Notes under the pieces: generated by a model
What the model was told of the DNA's origin: nothing
Database searches by the model: none
Seen by the model: the letters and a program-made list of their open reading frames with translations, nothing else
DNA from: Paracoccaceae bacterium
Lineage (GTDB): Bacteria; Pseudomonadota; Alphaproteobacteria; Rhodobacterales; Rhodobacteraceae
DNA: 36,353 nt
Direction: 5' to 3'
Assembly: GCA_020832705.1 (NCBI GenBank)
Contig: JAFIEE010000014.1
Span: 1 to 36,353 of the forward strand
Translations under genes and position numbers: made by a program
In this document: one piece after another, positions 7,873 through 15,970 of the stretch
Numbering within the stretch: position 1 is the first letter of the stretch
Layout: each line of letters opens with the position of its first letter

Positions 7873-9590
7873 GTCGAATCCCCCTCCAGCGTGGACAGAT
7901 CGCCCTCGGGCAGGCCCAGTTCACGGGCGCGCAGCAGGCGGCGCATGATCTTCCCCGAGCGCGTGCGCGGCAGGCTGTCGCGGAACACGATCTCGCGCGG
8001 GGCAACGGCGGGGCCGAGCCGCTTGCGCGCGTGGCCGCGCAATTCGCGCTCCAGCGCGTCATCGGGTTTGAGCCCGGCTTTCAGCGTCACGAAGGCCTTG
8101 ACCAGTTCTCCGGCGGTCTCGTCCGGGACGCCGATCACCGCGGCCTCGGCCACCGCTTCATGTTCGATCAGCGCGCTTTCCACCTCGAACGGGCCGATCA
8201 GGTGCCCGGCGGATTTGATCAGGTCATCGGCGCGGCCCACGAACCAGAAATATCCATCCGAATCGCGCATTGCCAGGTCACCGGTCAGATACCAGCCGCC
8301 CTTGAACACCTTGGCGTAGCGTTCGGGCTGGCCCAGATAGGCGCGCATCATCGACGGCCAGCCGGGACGCAGGGCCAGTTCGCCGATTTCGCCTGCGGGC
8401 AGGTCGGTGACGGTCTCGCCCTCGACCTGCACGATCCCGGCCGCAATCCCCGGCAGCGGCTTGCCCATGGCGCCGGGCTTGATGTCCATCGCGGCCGTGT
8501 TGGCGATCATGATCCCGCCGGTTTCGGACTGCCACCAGTTGTCATGGAAGGGCAGGCCGAACACCTGCTGGCCCCAAAGCACGCATTCGGCGTTCAGCGG
8601 CTCACCGACCGAGGCCAGAAACCGCAGCGCGCTGAAATCATGCCCCTTTGCGGCATCTGCCCCGGCGCGCATCATCATGCGGATGGCTGTGGGGGCGGTA
8701 TACCAGACCTGCACGCGCTCGCGCTCCAGAATGGAATACCAGCGCTCAAGGTCGAATTCGGCCTCGTCCACCACCATGGTCACGCGGTTGCACAAGGGCG
8801 AGATGATGCCATAGCTCATGCCCGTGACCCAGCCGGGATCGGCGGTGCACCAATAGATGTCGCCCGCGCGCAGATCGAGCGCCAACCGCCCGGTCTCCGA
8901 ATGCGCCACCACGGCCTGATGCACATGCACCACCCCCTTGGGCAGGCCCGTGGTGCCTGAGGTGAAGTGCAGGAGCGCCATGTCCTCGGGGTCGGTCTGC
9001 ACCGTATCGAAACTGTCCGAAGCCGCCGCCATGGCCGGGCCAAGTGCAACGCAACCTTCGGGCGCGTCATCTCCGACGATCAGGACCAGCTTCAGCCCGG
9101 GCATTTCCGCGCGCCAGGGTGCCACCTTGCGCTTGTAGTGCGCGGCGGTGGTCACCAGCACGCTGGCTTCACCGATCTCCATGCGTGCGCGCACGGGTTC
9201 GGGGCCGAAGGCGGCAAAGAGCGGGCTGACCACCACACCGGCCTTGAGCGCGCCCAGCGTGGCCGCGTAAAGCGCAGGCACCCGGCCCGAGAGCAGGAAG
9301 AGCCGCGCGCCGCGTTCGATGTCATGCGCGCGCAGCACATTGGCGAAGCGCGCCGCCTGCGCCGCCAGTCCGGCGTAGCTCAGCACCTGCCGTGCGCCAT
9401 CCTTGCCCAGCCAGATCAGCGCGGGCTGGTCGCCGTGACCCGCCGAAACATGCCGGTCCAGCGCTTCATGCGCGATGTTCAGCCCGCCGCCCGGCAACCC
9501 GGCAAGGCGCTCGCGCGCGGCCTCCCACCCCGTCGGAAGGGCTGTCGGATCGTCCTTCGGATGATGCTTTGAAATGCGTGTCCCTGCCAT
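7869..9590 (-). CDS. AMP-forming acyl-CoA synthetase (acetate-CoA ligase-like)
   Basis: A 573-residue enzyme of the ANL superfamily. It shows the ATP-binding P-loop [14 protein letters not shown], the aromatic/acidic motif WWQSETGG, the hinge region YLTGDLA...[11 protein letters not shown] and the C-terminal catalytic lysine motif [11 protein letters not shown]. Overall order and spacing resemble acetyl- and propionyl-CoA synthetases (AcsA-like). It would activate a carboxylic acid to an acyl-adenylate and then to a thioester, with CoA or possibly the operon's ACP as acceptor. The start at ATG 9588-9590 is chosen because GGGGGAGAAA lies directly upstream; the longer open frame to 9752 starts with no family-like sequence. 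It is the first gene of the five-gene minus-strand operon and overlaps the E1 start by 4 bp. Confidence 0.9.
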   Translation of the reverse strand: MAGTRISKHHPKDDPTALPTGWEAARERLAGLPGGGLNIAHEALDRHVSAGHGDQPALIWLGKDGARQVLSYAGLAAQAARFANVLRAHDIERGARLFLLSGRVPALYAATLGALKAGVVVSPLFAAFGPEPVRARMEIGEASVLVTTAAHYKRKVAPWRAEMPGLKLVLIVGDDAPEGCVALGPAMAAASDSFDTVQTDPEDMALLHFTSGTTGLPKGVVHVHQAVVAHSETGRLALDLRAGDIYWCTADPGWVTGMSYGIISPLCNRVTMVVDEAEFDLERWYSILERERVQVWYTAPTAIRMMMRAGADAAKGHDFSALRFLASVGEPLNAECVLWGQQVFGLPFHDNWWQSETGGIMIANTAAMDIKPGAMGKPLPGIAAGIVQVEGETVTDLPAGEIGELALRPGWPSMMRAYLGQPERYAKVFKGGWYLTGDLAMRDSDGYFWFVGRADDLIKSAGHLIGPFEVESALIEHEAVAEAAVIGVPDETAGELVKAFVTLKAGLKPDDALERELRGHARKRLGPAVAPREIVFRDSLPRTRSGKIMRRLLRARELGLPEGDLSTLEGDST

Positions 9591-9771
9591 TTTCTCCCCC
9601 CAGAGTGCCGGCGCGTCTGCGGCCTGTCCCGTCCGGTTTCGTCCCGGGTCGGCCAAATGATTGCAGGGCACAGCCTGAGGCAGAAACCCCGGCCCGTCTT
9701 TGATGCAGGTCAGACTCCGCTTCAGGTGCGTGGCGCGGCGGTCCGGCGCCAACGGCCAACGATGTCGCGGG

Positions 9772-10566
9772 TCAGGTCAGATGGGCGAATGCCGGATGGC
9801 CAGCGAAGCGCCACGCGCGGCGCGGGCCCGCCATGACGTTGAGGTAATACATTTCCACCCCGTGCGGCGCGGCGCAGGGATGATGCCCGCGCGGCACCAG
9901 CACCACATCATGATCGCCCGGGGCCATGGTTTCATCGAGGCTCAGATCCTCGGTGAACACGCGCTGGATGCCGAAACAATCGGAGGGGTTCAGCCGGTGG
10001 TAATAGGTCTCTTCCAGATAGGTGATCCGGGGGAAATCATCTTCGTCATGGCGGTGCGGCGGATAGGAGGACCAGTGCCCCGCCGGGGTGAACACCTCGG
10101 TCACCAGCAGGCTGTCGGCCACGTCGCGCGCCTCCATGGCGATGTTGTTGATATGGCGCAGGTTGGTGCCGGTCCCGCGCGGCTCCAGCGTGATGCCGTT
10201 CGGTCCCAGCACCTGCACCTTGCGCCCGCCGGGGCTGGGCGCGGTGCAGACCGCCAGCGTGCAATCGGTGGTGGCGACTGCCCGCCAGTCGGTCGCGGGC
10301 GGCACATAGAGACAGTGGGGCGGCGTGCGTTCGAACACCGAAAGCCGCGCGCCCATCTCGCCGAAATCGGTGCCGCCTGCGCTCAGCGTCGCGCGCCCCT
10401 CCACCAGCACCAGAATCGCCTCGCGCCCCGCCAGCCGGTCTTCGGCGACCATCCCCGGCGTCAGCCGCCACAGATCGAACCCGGCGTAGCGCCAGCCGGC
10501 ATCGGCGGGGGTGATGGCGTGGACCTTGCCGTGCTGCCCCGCCGCGCGGCGCAAGAGGCCGGGCAT
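9772..10566 (-). CDS. iolB: 5-deoxy-glucuronate isomerase (canonical IolB)
   Basis: A 264-residue cupin of the KduI/IolB family. In inositol breakdown it converts 5-deoxy-D-glucuronate to 2-deoxy-5-keto-D-gluconate in the cytosol. Family signatures include [44 protein letters not shown] and the near-terminal [10 protein letters not shown]. Likely metal ligands are H171, H173, E186 and H229. The start at ATG 10564-10566 overlaps the PhyH stop by one base (TGATG). A longer in-frame extension to 11097 runs antisense through PhyH and was rejected. It is the last gene of the operon binding protein-permease-ATPase-PhyH-IolB. A second, divergent IolB-like gene lies at 22076-22915. Confidence 0.93.
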   Translation of the reverse strand: MPGLLRRAAGQHGKVHAITPADAGWRYAGFDLWRLTPGMVAEDRLAGREAILVLVEGRATLSAGGTDFGEMGARLSVFERTPPHCLYVPPATDWRAVATTDCTLAVCTAPSPGGRKVQVLGPNGITLEPRGTGTNLRHINNIAMEARDVADSLLVTEVFTPAGHWSSYPPHRHDEDDFPRITYLEETYYHRLNPSDCFGIQRVFTEDLSLDETMAPGDHDVVLVPRGHHPCAAPHGVEMYYLNVMAGPRRAWRFAGHPAFAHLT

Positions 10567-11732
10567 CAGGGGCTCCGCCGTGCGTCTTGGTCGTTCAATG
10601 CCGCGTCGAACGCCTCTGCCGTCCAGCCTTCGTCCAGCGCGCGCGCCATGAGCGCCGCCTGCGTTTCCGGGGCCAGCCCGTCCACCGGCGGGTCGCTGTC
10701 GAGGTTGGTCGGGAAGGCATAGCCTTCGGCGGCGGCCCCGATGGCCGCGGCCAGTCCGGCCGCGTCCAGACGTTCCGAAGCCCGCAGTCCCTGCAGCACC
10801 GGGTAGAGCGCACGGCACATGGCGGCGCGGTCCACGGCTTCCATCGCACGCCCAAAGGCCGTGGAGACCTGAACCAGATTCGCCATGCGGTTGATGTCCT
10901 GCGATATGTTCTCGCCCGCAGCGTGGTAGAGCGCGGGGTTGAAGAACAGCGCATCGCCCTTCTGCAGCGGCAACTGCACGGCATTGTCGTTGAAGAATGC
11001 GACAATCTCGGGCCGACGATAGGCCATGTAACCGCCCGGAACGCGCTGCGAGAAGGGCAGAAGCCGGGTCGGGCCGCTTTCGATCGGCATGTCGCAATGC
11101 GCAATCGCCCCCTGCAGCGTCATCACCGGCGAAAGCGCATGGACATGCGCCGGGAAGCGCGCCGCGACCTCGGCGCTCTGAAAGCCCAGATGATAGTCCC
11201 GGTGCGCGCTCTGCGCCTTGCCGCCGGGGCGCACCAGATTGACCTGCGCCGTCATCTGGTAGAACGGGCCGAGCCAGGCCTCGCAGGCGGCATCGATCAC
11301 CGGATTGCCGAAGTAGAGCGCGAAGCCTTCGGGGTCTTCGAGGCAGAGTTTCTGCAGGCTGTTCCAGATCCGGTCATTGGCGCCTGCGGCGGCGAAATGA
11401 TCCGCCCCGCCGCCGCCCGCCACCTTTTCCCGCGCGATGATGCGCTCATAGGCTGCGGTTGCGCGGTCGATCGGTGCCGTGTCGGCATAGGCGCGTTTCA
11501 GCACCAGCACGCCCGGACCCTGCCCCAGAACCCGCGCCCATTCCGCCATCAGATCGCGCCGCGCCTCCGGGTCGGCAAGGTGTGGGCGCAACTGGTCCAT
11601 GGCATAGACCGGCACGTTCTTCTGCACCTCGGCGGCCAGTGGCACCTCGGCCCGCGCGAGGGTCTGCGCACAGAGTGCCGCCAGTTCCTCCAGCGCGCCG
11701 CTGGCGGTGTCGAAATAACCGAAATCGCGCAT
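10566..11732 (-). CDS. Phytanoyl-CoA dioxygenase (PhyH) family Fe(II)/2-oxoglutarate oxygenase
   Basis: A 388-residue protein with the metal triad of Fe(II)/2-oxoglutarate oxygenases: H177 and D179 in QSAHRDYHLGF and H270 in ALYHAAGENIS. R282 is placed to bind the 2-oxoglutarate carboxylate. The segment ESGPTRLLPFSQR matches the conserved PhyH loop before the second His. It is longer than many bacterial PhyH proteins; the first 70 or so residues are an extra N-terminal region. The family hydroxylates or O-dealkylates small molecules. It lies 1 nt downstream of the ABC ATPase gene and overlaps iolB, so it must be made with inositol transport and breakdown. A role in opening up a modified inositol, for example removing an O-methyl group, is my inference. 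The substrate is unknown. Confidence 0.85.
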   Translation of the reverse strand: MRDFGYFDTASGALEELAALCAQTLARAEVPLAAEVQKNVPVYAMDQLRPHLADPEARRDLMAEWARVLGQGPGVLVLKRAYADTAPIDRATAAYERIIAREKVAGGGGADHFAAAGANDRIWNSLQKLCLEDPEGFALYFGNPVIDAACEAWLGPFYQMTAQVNLVRPGGKAQSAHRDYHLGFQSAEVAARFPAHVHALSPVMTLQGAIAHCDMPIESGPTRLLPFSQRVPGGYMAYRRPEIVAFFNDNAVQLPLQKGDALFFNPALYHAAGENISQDINRMANLVQVSTAFGRAMEAVDRAAMCRALYPVLQGLRASERLDAAGLAAAIGAAAEGYAFPTNLDSDPPVDGLAPETQAALMARALDEGWTAEAFDAALNDQDARRSP

Positions 11733-11733
11733 G

Positions 11734-12525
11734 TCAGACTGTCCCTCCCAGCGAGCTTTCCAGTGCCACCATTTCCTGTCCGCCGGCCATCAGATCCTGC
11801 AATTCCTCGGGCGTGATCTGGCCGCGCTTGGCGGTGCCCAGTGTCTTGCCCCGGTTCAGCACCGTGAACCGGTCGCCCACGGCCAGCGCGTGGCGCACGT
11901 TGTGCGTGATGAACACCACGGCAATCCCCCCCTTGCGCACCTTGTCGATGGTGGACAGCACATTCGCGGTCTGGCGCACCCCCAGGGCCGAGGTCGGTTC
12001 GTCCAGGATCAGCACCTTGGCGCCGAAATAGACGGCGCGCGCAATCGCCACGGTCTGCCGCTCGCCGCCCGAAAGCGTGCCCACCGCCTGATCCGGCGAG
12101 CGCAGGTTGATGCCCATCTTGCGCATTTCTTCCATGGTCACGTCATTGGCCTTGCGGAAGTCCATGAAGCGGAAGGGGCCGACGCGGCGCACCGGTTCGC
12201 GGCCCATCCAGAAATTGCGCGTCACCGACATCAGCGGGATCATCGCCAGATCCTGATAGACGGTGGCGATCCCGGCAATCATGGCGTCGCGCGGGCTGTC
12301 GAAGCGCATCTCCTTGCCTTCGAACAGGATCGTTCCCCTGGTCGGCTTGTGGACCCCGGACATGGTCTTGATGAAGGTGGACTTGCCCGCGCCGTTGTCA
12401 CCCAGCAGGCAATGACATTCGCCCGGGCGCACGTCGAAGCTGACGCCATTGAGCGCGATCACCGGGCCGAAATGCTTCTCGATATCCTTCATCTCGACAA
12501 TGGGGGCATGGACGGTATCGCTCAT
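11734..12525 (-). CDS. Sugar/polyol ABC transporter ATP-binding protein
   Basis: A 263-residue ATPase with Walker A GDNGAGKST, signature LSGGERQ, Walker B VLILDEPTSALG and switch histidine in FITHNVRHA. It has one nucleotide-binding domain, the FrcA arrangement, unlike the double-domain RbsA/AraG proteins. It would power import of the ligand bound by the product of 13721-14668 through the permease of 12527-13639. The gene starts directly after the permease stop. The neighbours (IolB, PhyH, LacI regulator) point to an inositol or inositol derivative as cargo, which is inference from context. Confidence 0.93.
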   Translation of the reverse strand: MSDTVHAPIVEMKDIEKHFGPVIALNGVSFDVRPGECHCLLGDNGAGKSTFIKTMSGVHKPTRGTILFEGKEMRFDSPRDAMIAGIATVYQDLAMIPLMSVTRNFWMGREPVRRVGPFRFMDFRKANDVTMEEMRKMGINLRSPDQAVGTLSGGERQTVAIARAVYFGAKVLILDEPTSALGVRQTANVLSTIDKVRKGGIAVVFITHNVRHALAVGDRFTVLNRGKTLGTAKRGQITPEELQDLMAGGQEMVALESSLGGTV

Positions 12526-12526
12526 C

Positions 12527-13639
12527 TCAACGCTCCCCCGTGATGATGCGGCGGATATAGGTGTTCAGGATCACCGCAAAGAGCAGGATCACCCCCAGGA
12601 ACACCCGGAACAGGCTCGATTCCACCCCGGCAAAGAACAGCCCTTGCTGCACCACGCCGAAGATGATCGCCCCCAGCGCCGCGCCGATGACCGAACCGAA
12701 CCCGCCCGTCAGCAGCGCCCCGCCGATGACCACGGCGATGATTGCCTCGAACTCCTTCAACAGCCCGCGGTCCGCCCCGGCCGAGCCGAATTCGATCACC
12801 TGACAGGTGGCAAAGACCGTGGCGCAGAAGGCGGTGAACATGAACATCTGAATCTTCACGCGGTTGACCGGCACGCCGACATACCGCGCCGCCTGCGCAT
12901 CCCCGCCCGAGGCGAAGATCCAGTTGCCGAACCGTGTCCGCGTCAGCACGATATGCGCAACGATCACCAGCACCAGCGCCCAGACGATCAGCATCGGAAT
13001 GCCGCTGACCATGGGCTCGCCTGCGCGCGCGCCGCGGCTGTAGGTGGCGATGATGTCCATCTCCGCCAGCCAGCGGAAGAACCCTTCGCCCACCTTGCCG
13101 CCGAACAGCGGCGCCAGCCAGTCGCCTTCGGCGCGTTCGGAAATGCCGCCGATGATGGTGCGCCGCTCGATCACCTGCGGAAAGAAGATGGTGAAGCCGC
13201 GGAGGATGAACAGGAAGGCCAGCGAGACGATGAAACTGGGCAGGCCGGTGCGCACCACGATGGTCCCCGTAAGCGCACCGATGGACATGCAGATGGCGAA
13301 TGTCAGCAGGATCGCCAGCCACACCGGCCAGGCCATGGTGACCGACATGATGGCGATGGACATGCCCGCGAAACCGATCATCGAGCCGACCGACAGATCG
13401 AATTCACCGGCGATCATCAGCATGCAGGCGCCGACCGCGATGATGACGAATTGCGCCGACACCGTGGACCAGTTGAGCACGCCTTGCGGGTTGAACATGC
13501 CGCTGTCACCGGCAAAGATTGCGAAGAACAGAAATACCGCGACCACGCCGACAATCGCGCCGAGTTCGGGCCGGATAAAGGCGGTTCTCAGTCGCGAGGT
13601 CTTCTTGATGCGTTCGTCAACCATGCCCGTGCTGGACAT
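12527..13639 (-). CDS. Sugar/polyol ABC transporter permease
   Basis: A 370-residue inner-membrane protein of the BPD_transp_2 (RbsC/FrcC) family with about eight to ten hydrophobic segments. The family motif GEFDLSVGSM is present near residue 100, and the coupling region near FASGGDAQAARYVGVPVNRVK fits the ATPase-contact loop. It differs from short RbsC proteins by an inserted soluble segment at about 170-215 (ERRTIIGG...GFFRWLAEMD), as seen in FrcC-type permeases. It is the second gene of the operon, 81 bp after the binding protein and directly before the ATPase. Confidence 0.93.
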   Translation of the reverse strand: MSSTGMVDERIKKTSRLRTAFIRPELGAIVGVVAVFLFFAIFAGDSGMFNPQGVLNWSTVSAQFVIIAVGACMLMIAGEFDLSVGSMIGFAGMSIAIMSVTMAWPVWLAILLTFAICMSIGALTGTIVVRTGLPSFIVSLAFLFILRGFTIFFPQVIERRTIIGGISERAEGDWLAPLFGGKVGEGFFRWLAEMDIIATYSRGARAGEPMVSGIPMLIVWALVLVIVAHIVLTRTRFGNWIFASGGDAQAARYVGVPVNRVKIQMFMFTAFCATVFATCQVIEFGSAGADRGLLKEFEAIIAVVIGGALLTGGFGSVIGAALGAIIFGVVQQGLFFAGVESSLFRVFLGVILLFAVILNTYIRRIITGER

Positions 13640-13720
13640 CGCAACCCCTCCCCAGTGATGCGAAAAACTCTTGCGAACGGGGCGGGACCGGCATGCGGCC
13701 CCGCCCTTTGCGGTGTTGGC

Positions 13721-14668
13721 TCAGCGGTATTCGCCGGCCAGTTCGGCGACCAGGTCCAGATCGTCCGCAGTGACGAATCCGGGCCCGGAGTTGATGTTGT
13801 TGCCCGGCAGCACGCCGAAGCGGTGGTAGTTCGCCAGCACGATCACCGGCAGATAGGCCTGCAGGAACGGCTGCTGGTCGATCCCCCACTGGATGATCCC
13901 GTCGCGGATCGCCGGGACGATGTCGCCGCCCAGATCGAAGGTGCCGAAATAGATATCCCCGGCCAGCCCCATCTGATCCAGCGCGCGGATCGTCGGATCC
14001 GCCGAAGTCGGGCCCAGGGCAAGCACCGCCTCGGTTTCGGGGTTGGCGTTCAGATAGGCCATGACGCGGTTCTGCACCTCGGACGGGTCGACGCCGCTGT
14101 CGATCATCTGGTTGCCCAGTTCGACGCCCAGACCGTCGGCGAACCCCTGGCAGCGCTCGCTCGAGGCCGGTTGCGCGATGTAGTGGTTCACGCACAGGAA
14201 GCTGGTGATGCCGTCATCGGCGGCGCGCTGCCCGGCGGCGAAACCGGCGTCATATTCCGGCTGGCCGACATACATCAGCGCGCCGACCGCGCGCGCCTGC
14301 TCCGGCGTGCCCGAGTTGATGATGATCACATCGATGCCCGCATCGACCGCCGCGCTGATCGGCCCCGACAGCACGTCCGGATCGGCCAGGGTGGTGATCA
14401 GGCCATGCGGCGCGCTCGCTGTCACCTGTTCGATGATCCGCGCCATGTCGGCCAGGTCACCGGTCGGCGGGTTGCGGTATTCAACCGACACGCCCATCTG
14501 CTCGCCGCCGAGGGCCAGGCCGTTCTGGATGGTGTTCCACCAGGCGTCGGCATCGTCGGCATGGCTGACCAGTACATAGCGCAGATCTTCGGCCGCCGCC
14601 GGGGCGCCGCCGATCAGGGCCACGGCCGCGACGGCGCTGACCGCCATCGTCTTGAGTGGTGCTTTCAT
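13721..14668 (-). CDS. Periplasmic sugar/polyol-binding protein of the ABC transporter
   Basis: A 315-residue solute-binding protein of the Peripla_BP_4 (ribose/fructose/inositol) class. Residues 1-27 form a signal peptide with a Lys-containing start, a hydrophobic core VSAVAAVALIGG and an Ala-rich cleavage site before EDLRYV. The mature protein shows the two-lobe pattern, including LVSHADDADAWWNTIQ, ADPDVL, IIINSGTP and GTFDLGGDIVPAI. The start at ATG 14666-14668 has GGGAGGAC upstream and begins a proper signal peptide; the longer open frame to 14728 does not. It is the first gene of the minus operon and diverges from the LacI regulator, with an operator in the shared promoter. Confidence 0.93.
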   Translation of the reverse strand: MKAPLKTMAVSAVAAVALIGGAPAAAEDLRYVLVSHADDADAWWNTIQNGLALGGEQMGVSVEYRNPPTGDLADMARIIEQVTASAPHGLITTLADPDVLSGPISAAVDAGIDVIIINSGTPEQARAVGALMYVGQPEYDAGFAAGQRAADDGITSFLCVNHYIAQPASSERCQGFADGLGVELGNQMIDSGVDPSEVQNRVMAYLNANPETEAVLALGPTSADPTIRALDQMGLAGDIYFGTFDLGGDIVPAIRDGIIQWGIDQQPFLQAYLPVIVLANYHRFGVLPGNNINSGPGFVTADDLDLVAELAGEYR

Positions 14669-14726
14669 GATGTCCTCCCAAACATTTTCCGGGCGACTCC
14701 GGACATTTCCTCTTCGCCCCGGCGCC

Positions 14727-14755
14727 ACTCTAGCCGCGAATCACGCATTTTGCAA
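14727..14755 (-). promoter_or_regulatory. Probable promoter of the transporter-PhyH-iolB operon
   Basis: On the minus strand, TTGCAA (14750-14755) and TAGAGT (14727-14732) are separated by 17 bp, a good sigma-70-like match. The -35 box is the left half of the LacI-type palindrome at 14749-14766, so a bound repressor would cover it. Transcription would begin about 50 bp before the binding-protein ATG. Confidence 0.55.
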
Positions 14756-14766
14756 CCGGTTGCAAA
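14749..14766. promoter_or_regulatory. LacI-family operator TTTGCAACCGGTTGCAAA
   Basis: An 18-bp perfect palindrome with central CCGG lies between the divergent binding-protein and LacI genes. LacI/GalR-family repressors classically bind such symmetric sites centred on CG. The 16-bp core recurs exactly at 19164-19179 in the other divergent iol promoter. Both halves double as -35 boxes of the two divergent promoters, so binding should repress both directions. Confidence 0.85.
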
Positions 14767-14789
14767 GATGAGCGTGCCGATGCTATGTT
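14760..14789 (+). promoter_or_regulatory. Probable promoter of the LacI regulator gene
   Basis: TTGCAA (14760-14765) and TATGTT (14784-14789) are spaced by 18 bp, about 54 bp upstream of the regulator ATG. The -35 box is the right half of the operator, which implies autoregulation. Confidence 0.5.
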
Positions 14790-14842
14790 TCCCTTGCGCA
14801 GTGGCTGTATTAGACCGGTGCCGGCGGCTTGGATGACATGGA

Positions 14843-15844
14843 ATGGCTGTGACCCTGAAAGAGGTGGCGGAACGCGCCGGTGTATCGCGCTCGGCGGTGT
14901 CGCGCACCTTCACCGAAGGGGCCTCGGTTTCGGCCCGGACCCGCGCCAAGGTGGAAAAGGCCGCGCGCGAACTGGGCTACAGTCCGAATGCGCTGGCCTC
15001 GTCGCTGACCACGGGACGGACGAAGCTGATCGGGCTGGTGTCCAACAACTTCCACAACCCCATCTTTCTGGAGGTCTTTGACCTGTTCACGCGCGGGTTG
15101 CAGGACCGGGGCCTGCGCCCGCTGCTGGTCAACCTCAGCGATGAAACCGACCCCGCCAATTCCATCCGCATGCTGCGGCAGTATTCGGTGGACGGGGTGA
15201 TCGTGGCGTCATCGACCCTGCCGCCCAGCTTTGCCGAGGCGTTCCGCGATGCCGGGCTGCCGGTGGTGCATTCCTTCGGGCGCTACACCACCAGCCCCTA
15301 TGTGCATGTGGTGGGGATCGACAACATCGCCTGCGGGCGAATGGCGGCGCGGGCGCTGGTTGCGCGCGGTCACCGGCGGGTGGCCTTTCTGGGCGGCCCG
15401 CCCGGCGCCACCTCGACCCAGGACCGCGAGCGCGGCTTTCTGGAGGAACTGGCGCGGCATCCGGAAATCGCGGTCAGCGTGACCCATGCCACCGCCTATT
15501 CCTTCGATGCCGGGCGCGCCGAGATGCAGCGCCTGCTGCAATCGCCCCCGGCCGAGGCGTATTTCTGCGGGGATGACGTGCTGTCCATCGGCGCGCTGTC
15601 GGCGATCCGCGATGCCGGGCTGCGCGTGCCCGAGGATATCGGCATCATCGGGCTCAATGACATGGCCATGGCGCGCTGGCAGAACATTGACCTGACCACC
15701 ATCCGCCAGCCACTGGCCGAGATCATCGGCGCGTCCATCGACCTTGTGGTGGCCACCATCGAAACGCCCGACCGCTATCCGGAAACCCGCCTGTTCCCGT
15801 GCCGGGTGGTGGAGCGGGGCACGCTGCGCGCGCTGCCTGGCTGA
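14843..15844 (+). CDS. LacI-family transcriptional regulator of the inositol locus
   Basis: A 333-residue repressor. Residues 1-25 are the LacI helix-turn-helix (TLKEVAERAGVSRSAVSRTF), followed by the hinge helix region NALASSLTTGRT, which inserts at the central CG of the operator. Residues about 60-330 are the periplasmic-binding-protein-like ligand domain, with GLVSNNFHNPIF, VDGVIVASS, FLGGP and IGLNDMAMARWQ. It diverges from the transporter operon across a palindromic operator that also occurs upstream of iolD, so it very probably controls uptake and breakdown genes together. The inducer is expected to be an inositol or pathway intermediate, by inference. IolR proteins of other bacteria can be DeoR- or RpiR-type, so this is a different regulator class for the same task. 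Confidence 0.92.
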   Translation: MAVTLKEVAERAGVSRSAVSRTFTEGASVSARTRAKVEKAARELGYSPNALASSLTTGRTKLIGLVSNNFHNPIFLEVFDLFTRGLQDRGLRPLLVNLSDETDPANSIRMLRQYSVDGVIVASSTLPPSFAEAFRDAGLPVVHSFGRYTTSPYVHVVGIDNIACGRMAARALVARGHRRVAFLGGPPGATSTQDRERGFLEELARHPEIAVSVTHATAYSFDAGRAEMQRLLQSPPAEAYFCGDDVLSIGALSAIRDAGLRVPEDIGIIGLNDMAMARWQNIDLTTIRQPLAEIIGASIDLVVATIETPDRYPETRLFPCRVVERGTLRALPG

Positions 15845-15898
15845 TGGTGGCACCTGACGGGCGCACATGCCGGTCTGGCCCGCCCGGCGCAGCCGGGC

Positions 15899-15953
15899 AA
15901 GCGCCCGCGAGCGGGAGAAGGGCGGGCGGGTGGGTCTCCCCGAGCGGGCGCTT
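15899..15953. terminator. Possible bidirectional terminator between convergent genes
   Basis: Inverted repeat AAGCGCCCGC (15899-15908) and GCGGGCGCTT (15944-15953) lies between the stops of the LacI gene and the facing oxidoreductase gene. A smaller CCCGGC-GCA-GCCGGG hairpin lies just before it at 15883-15897. The loop of the main repeat is long and the T-tract short, so termination is plausible but not certain. Confidence 0.35.
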
Positions 15954-15970
15954 TCCTGCAACCGTGCCGT

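Noticed and set aside
12449-14836. 795-codon plus-strand open frame opposite the ABC transporter genes
   Set aside because: It lies antisense to three well supported transporter genes and its translation is a low-complexity His/Asp/Arg-rich sequence.
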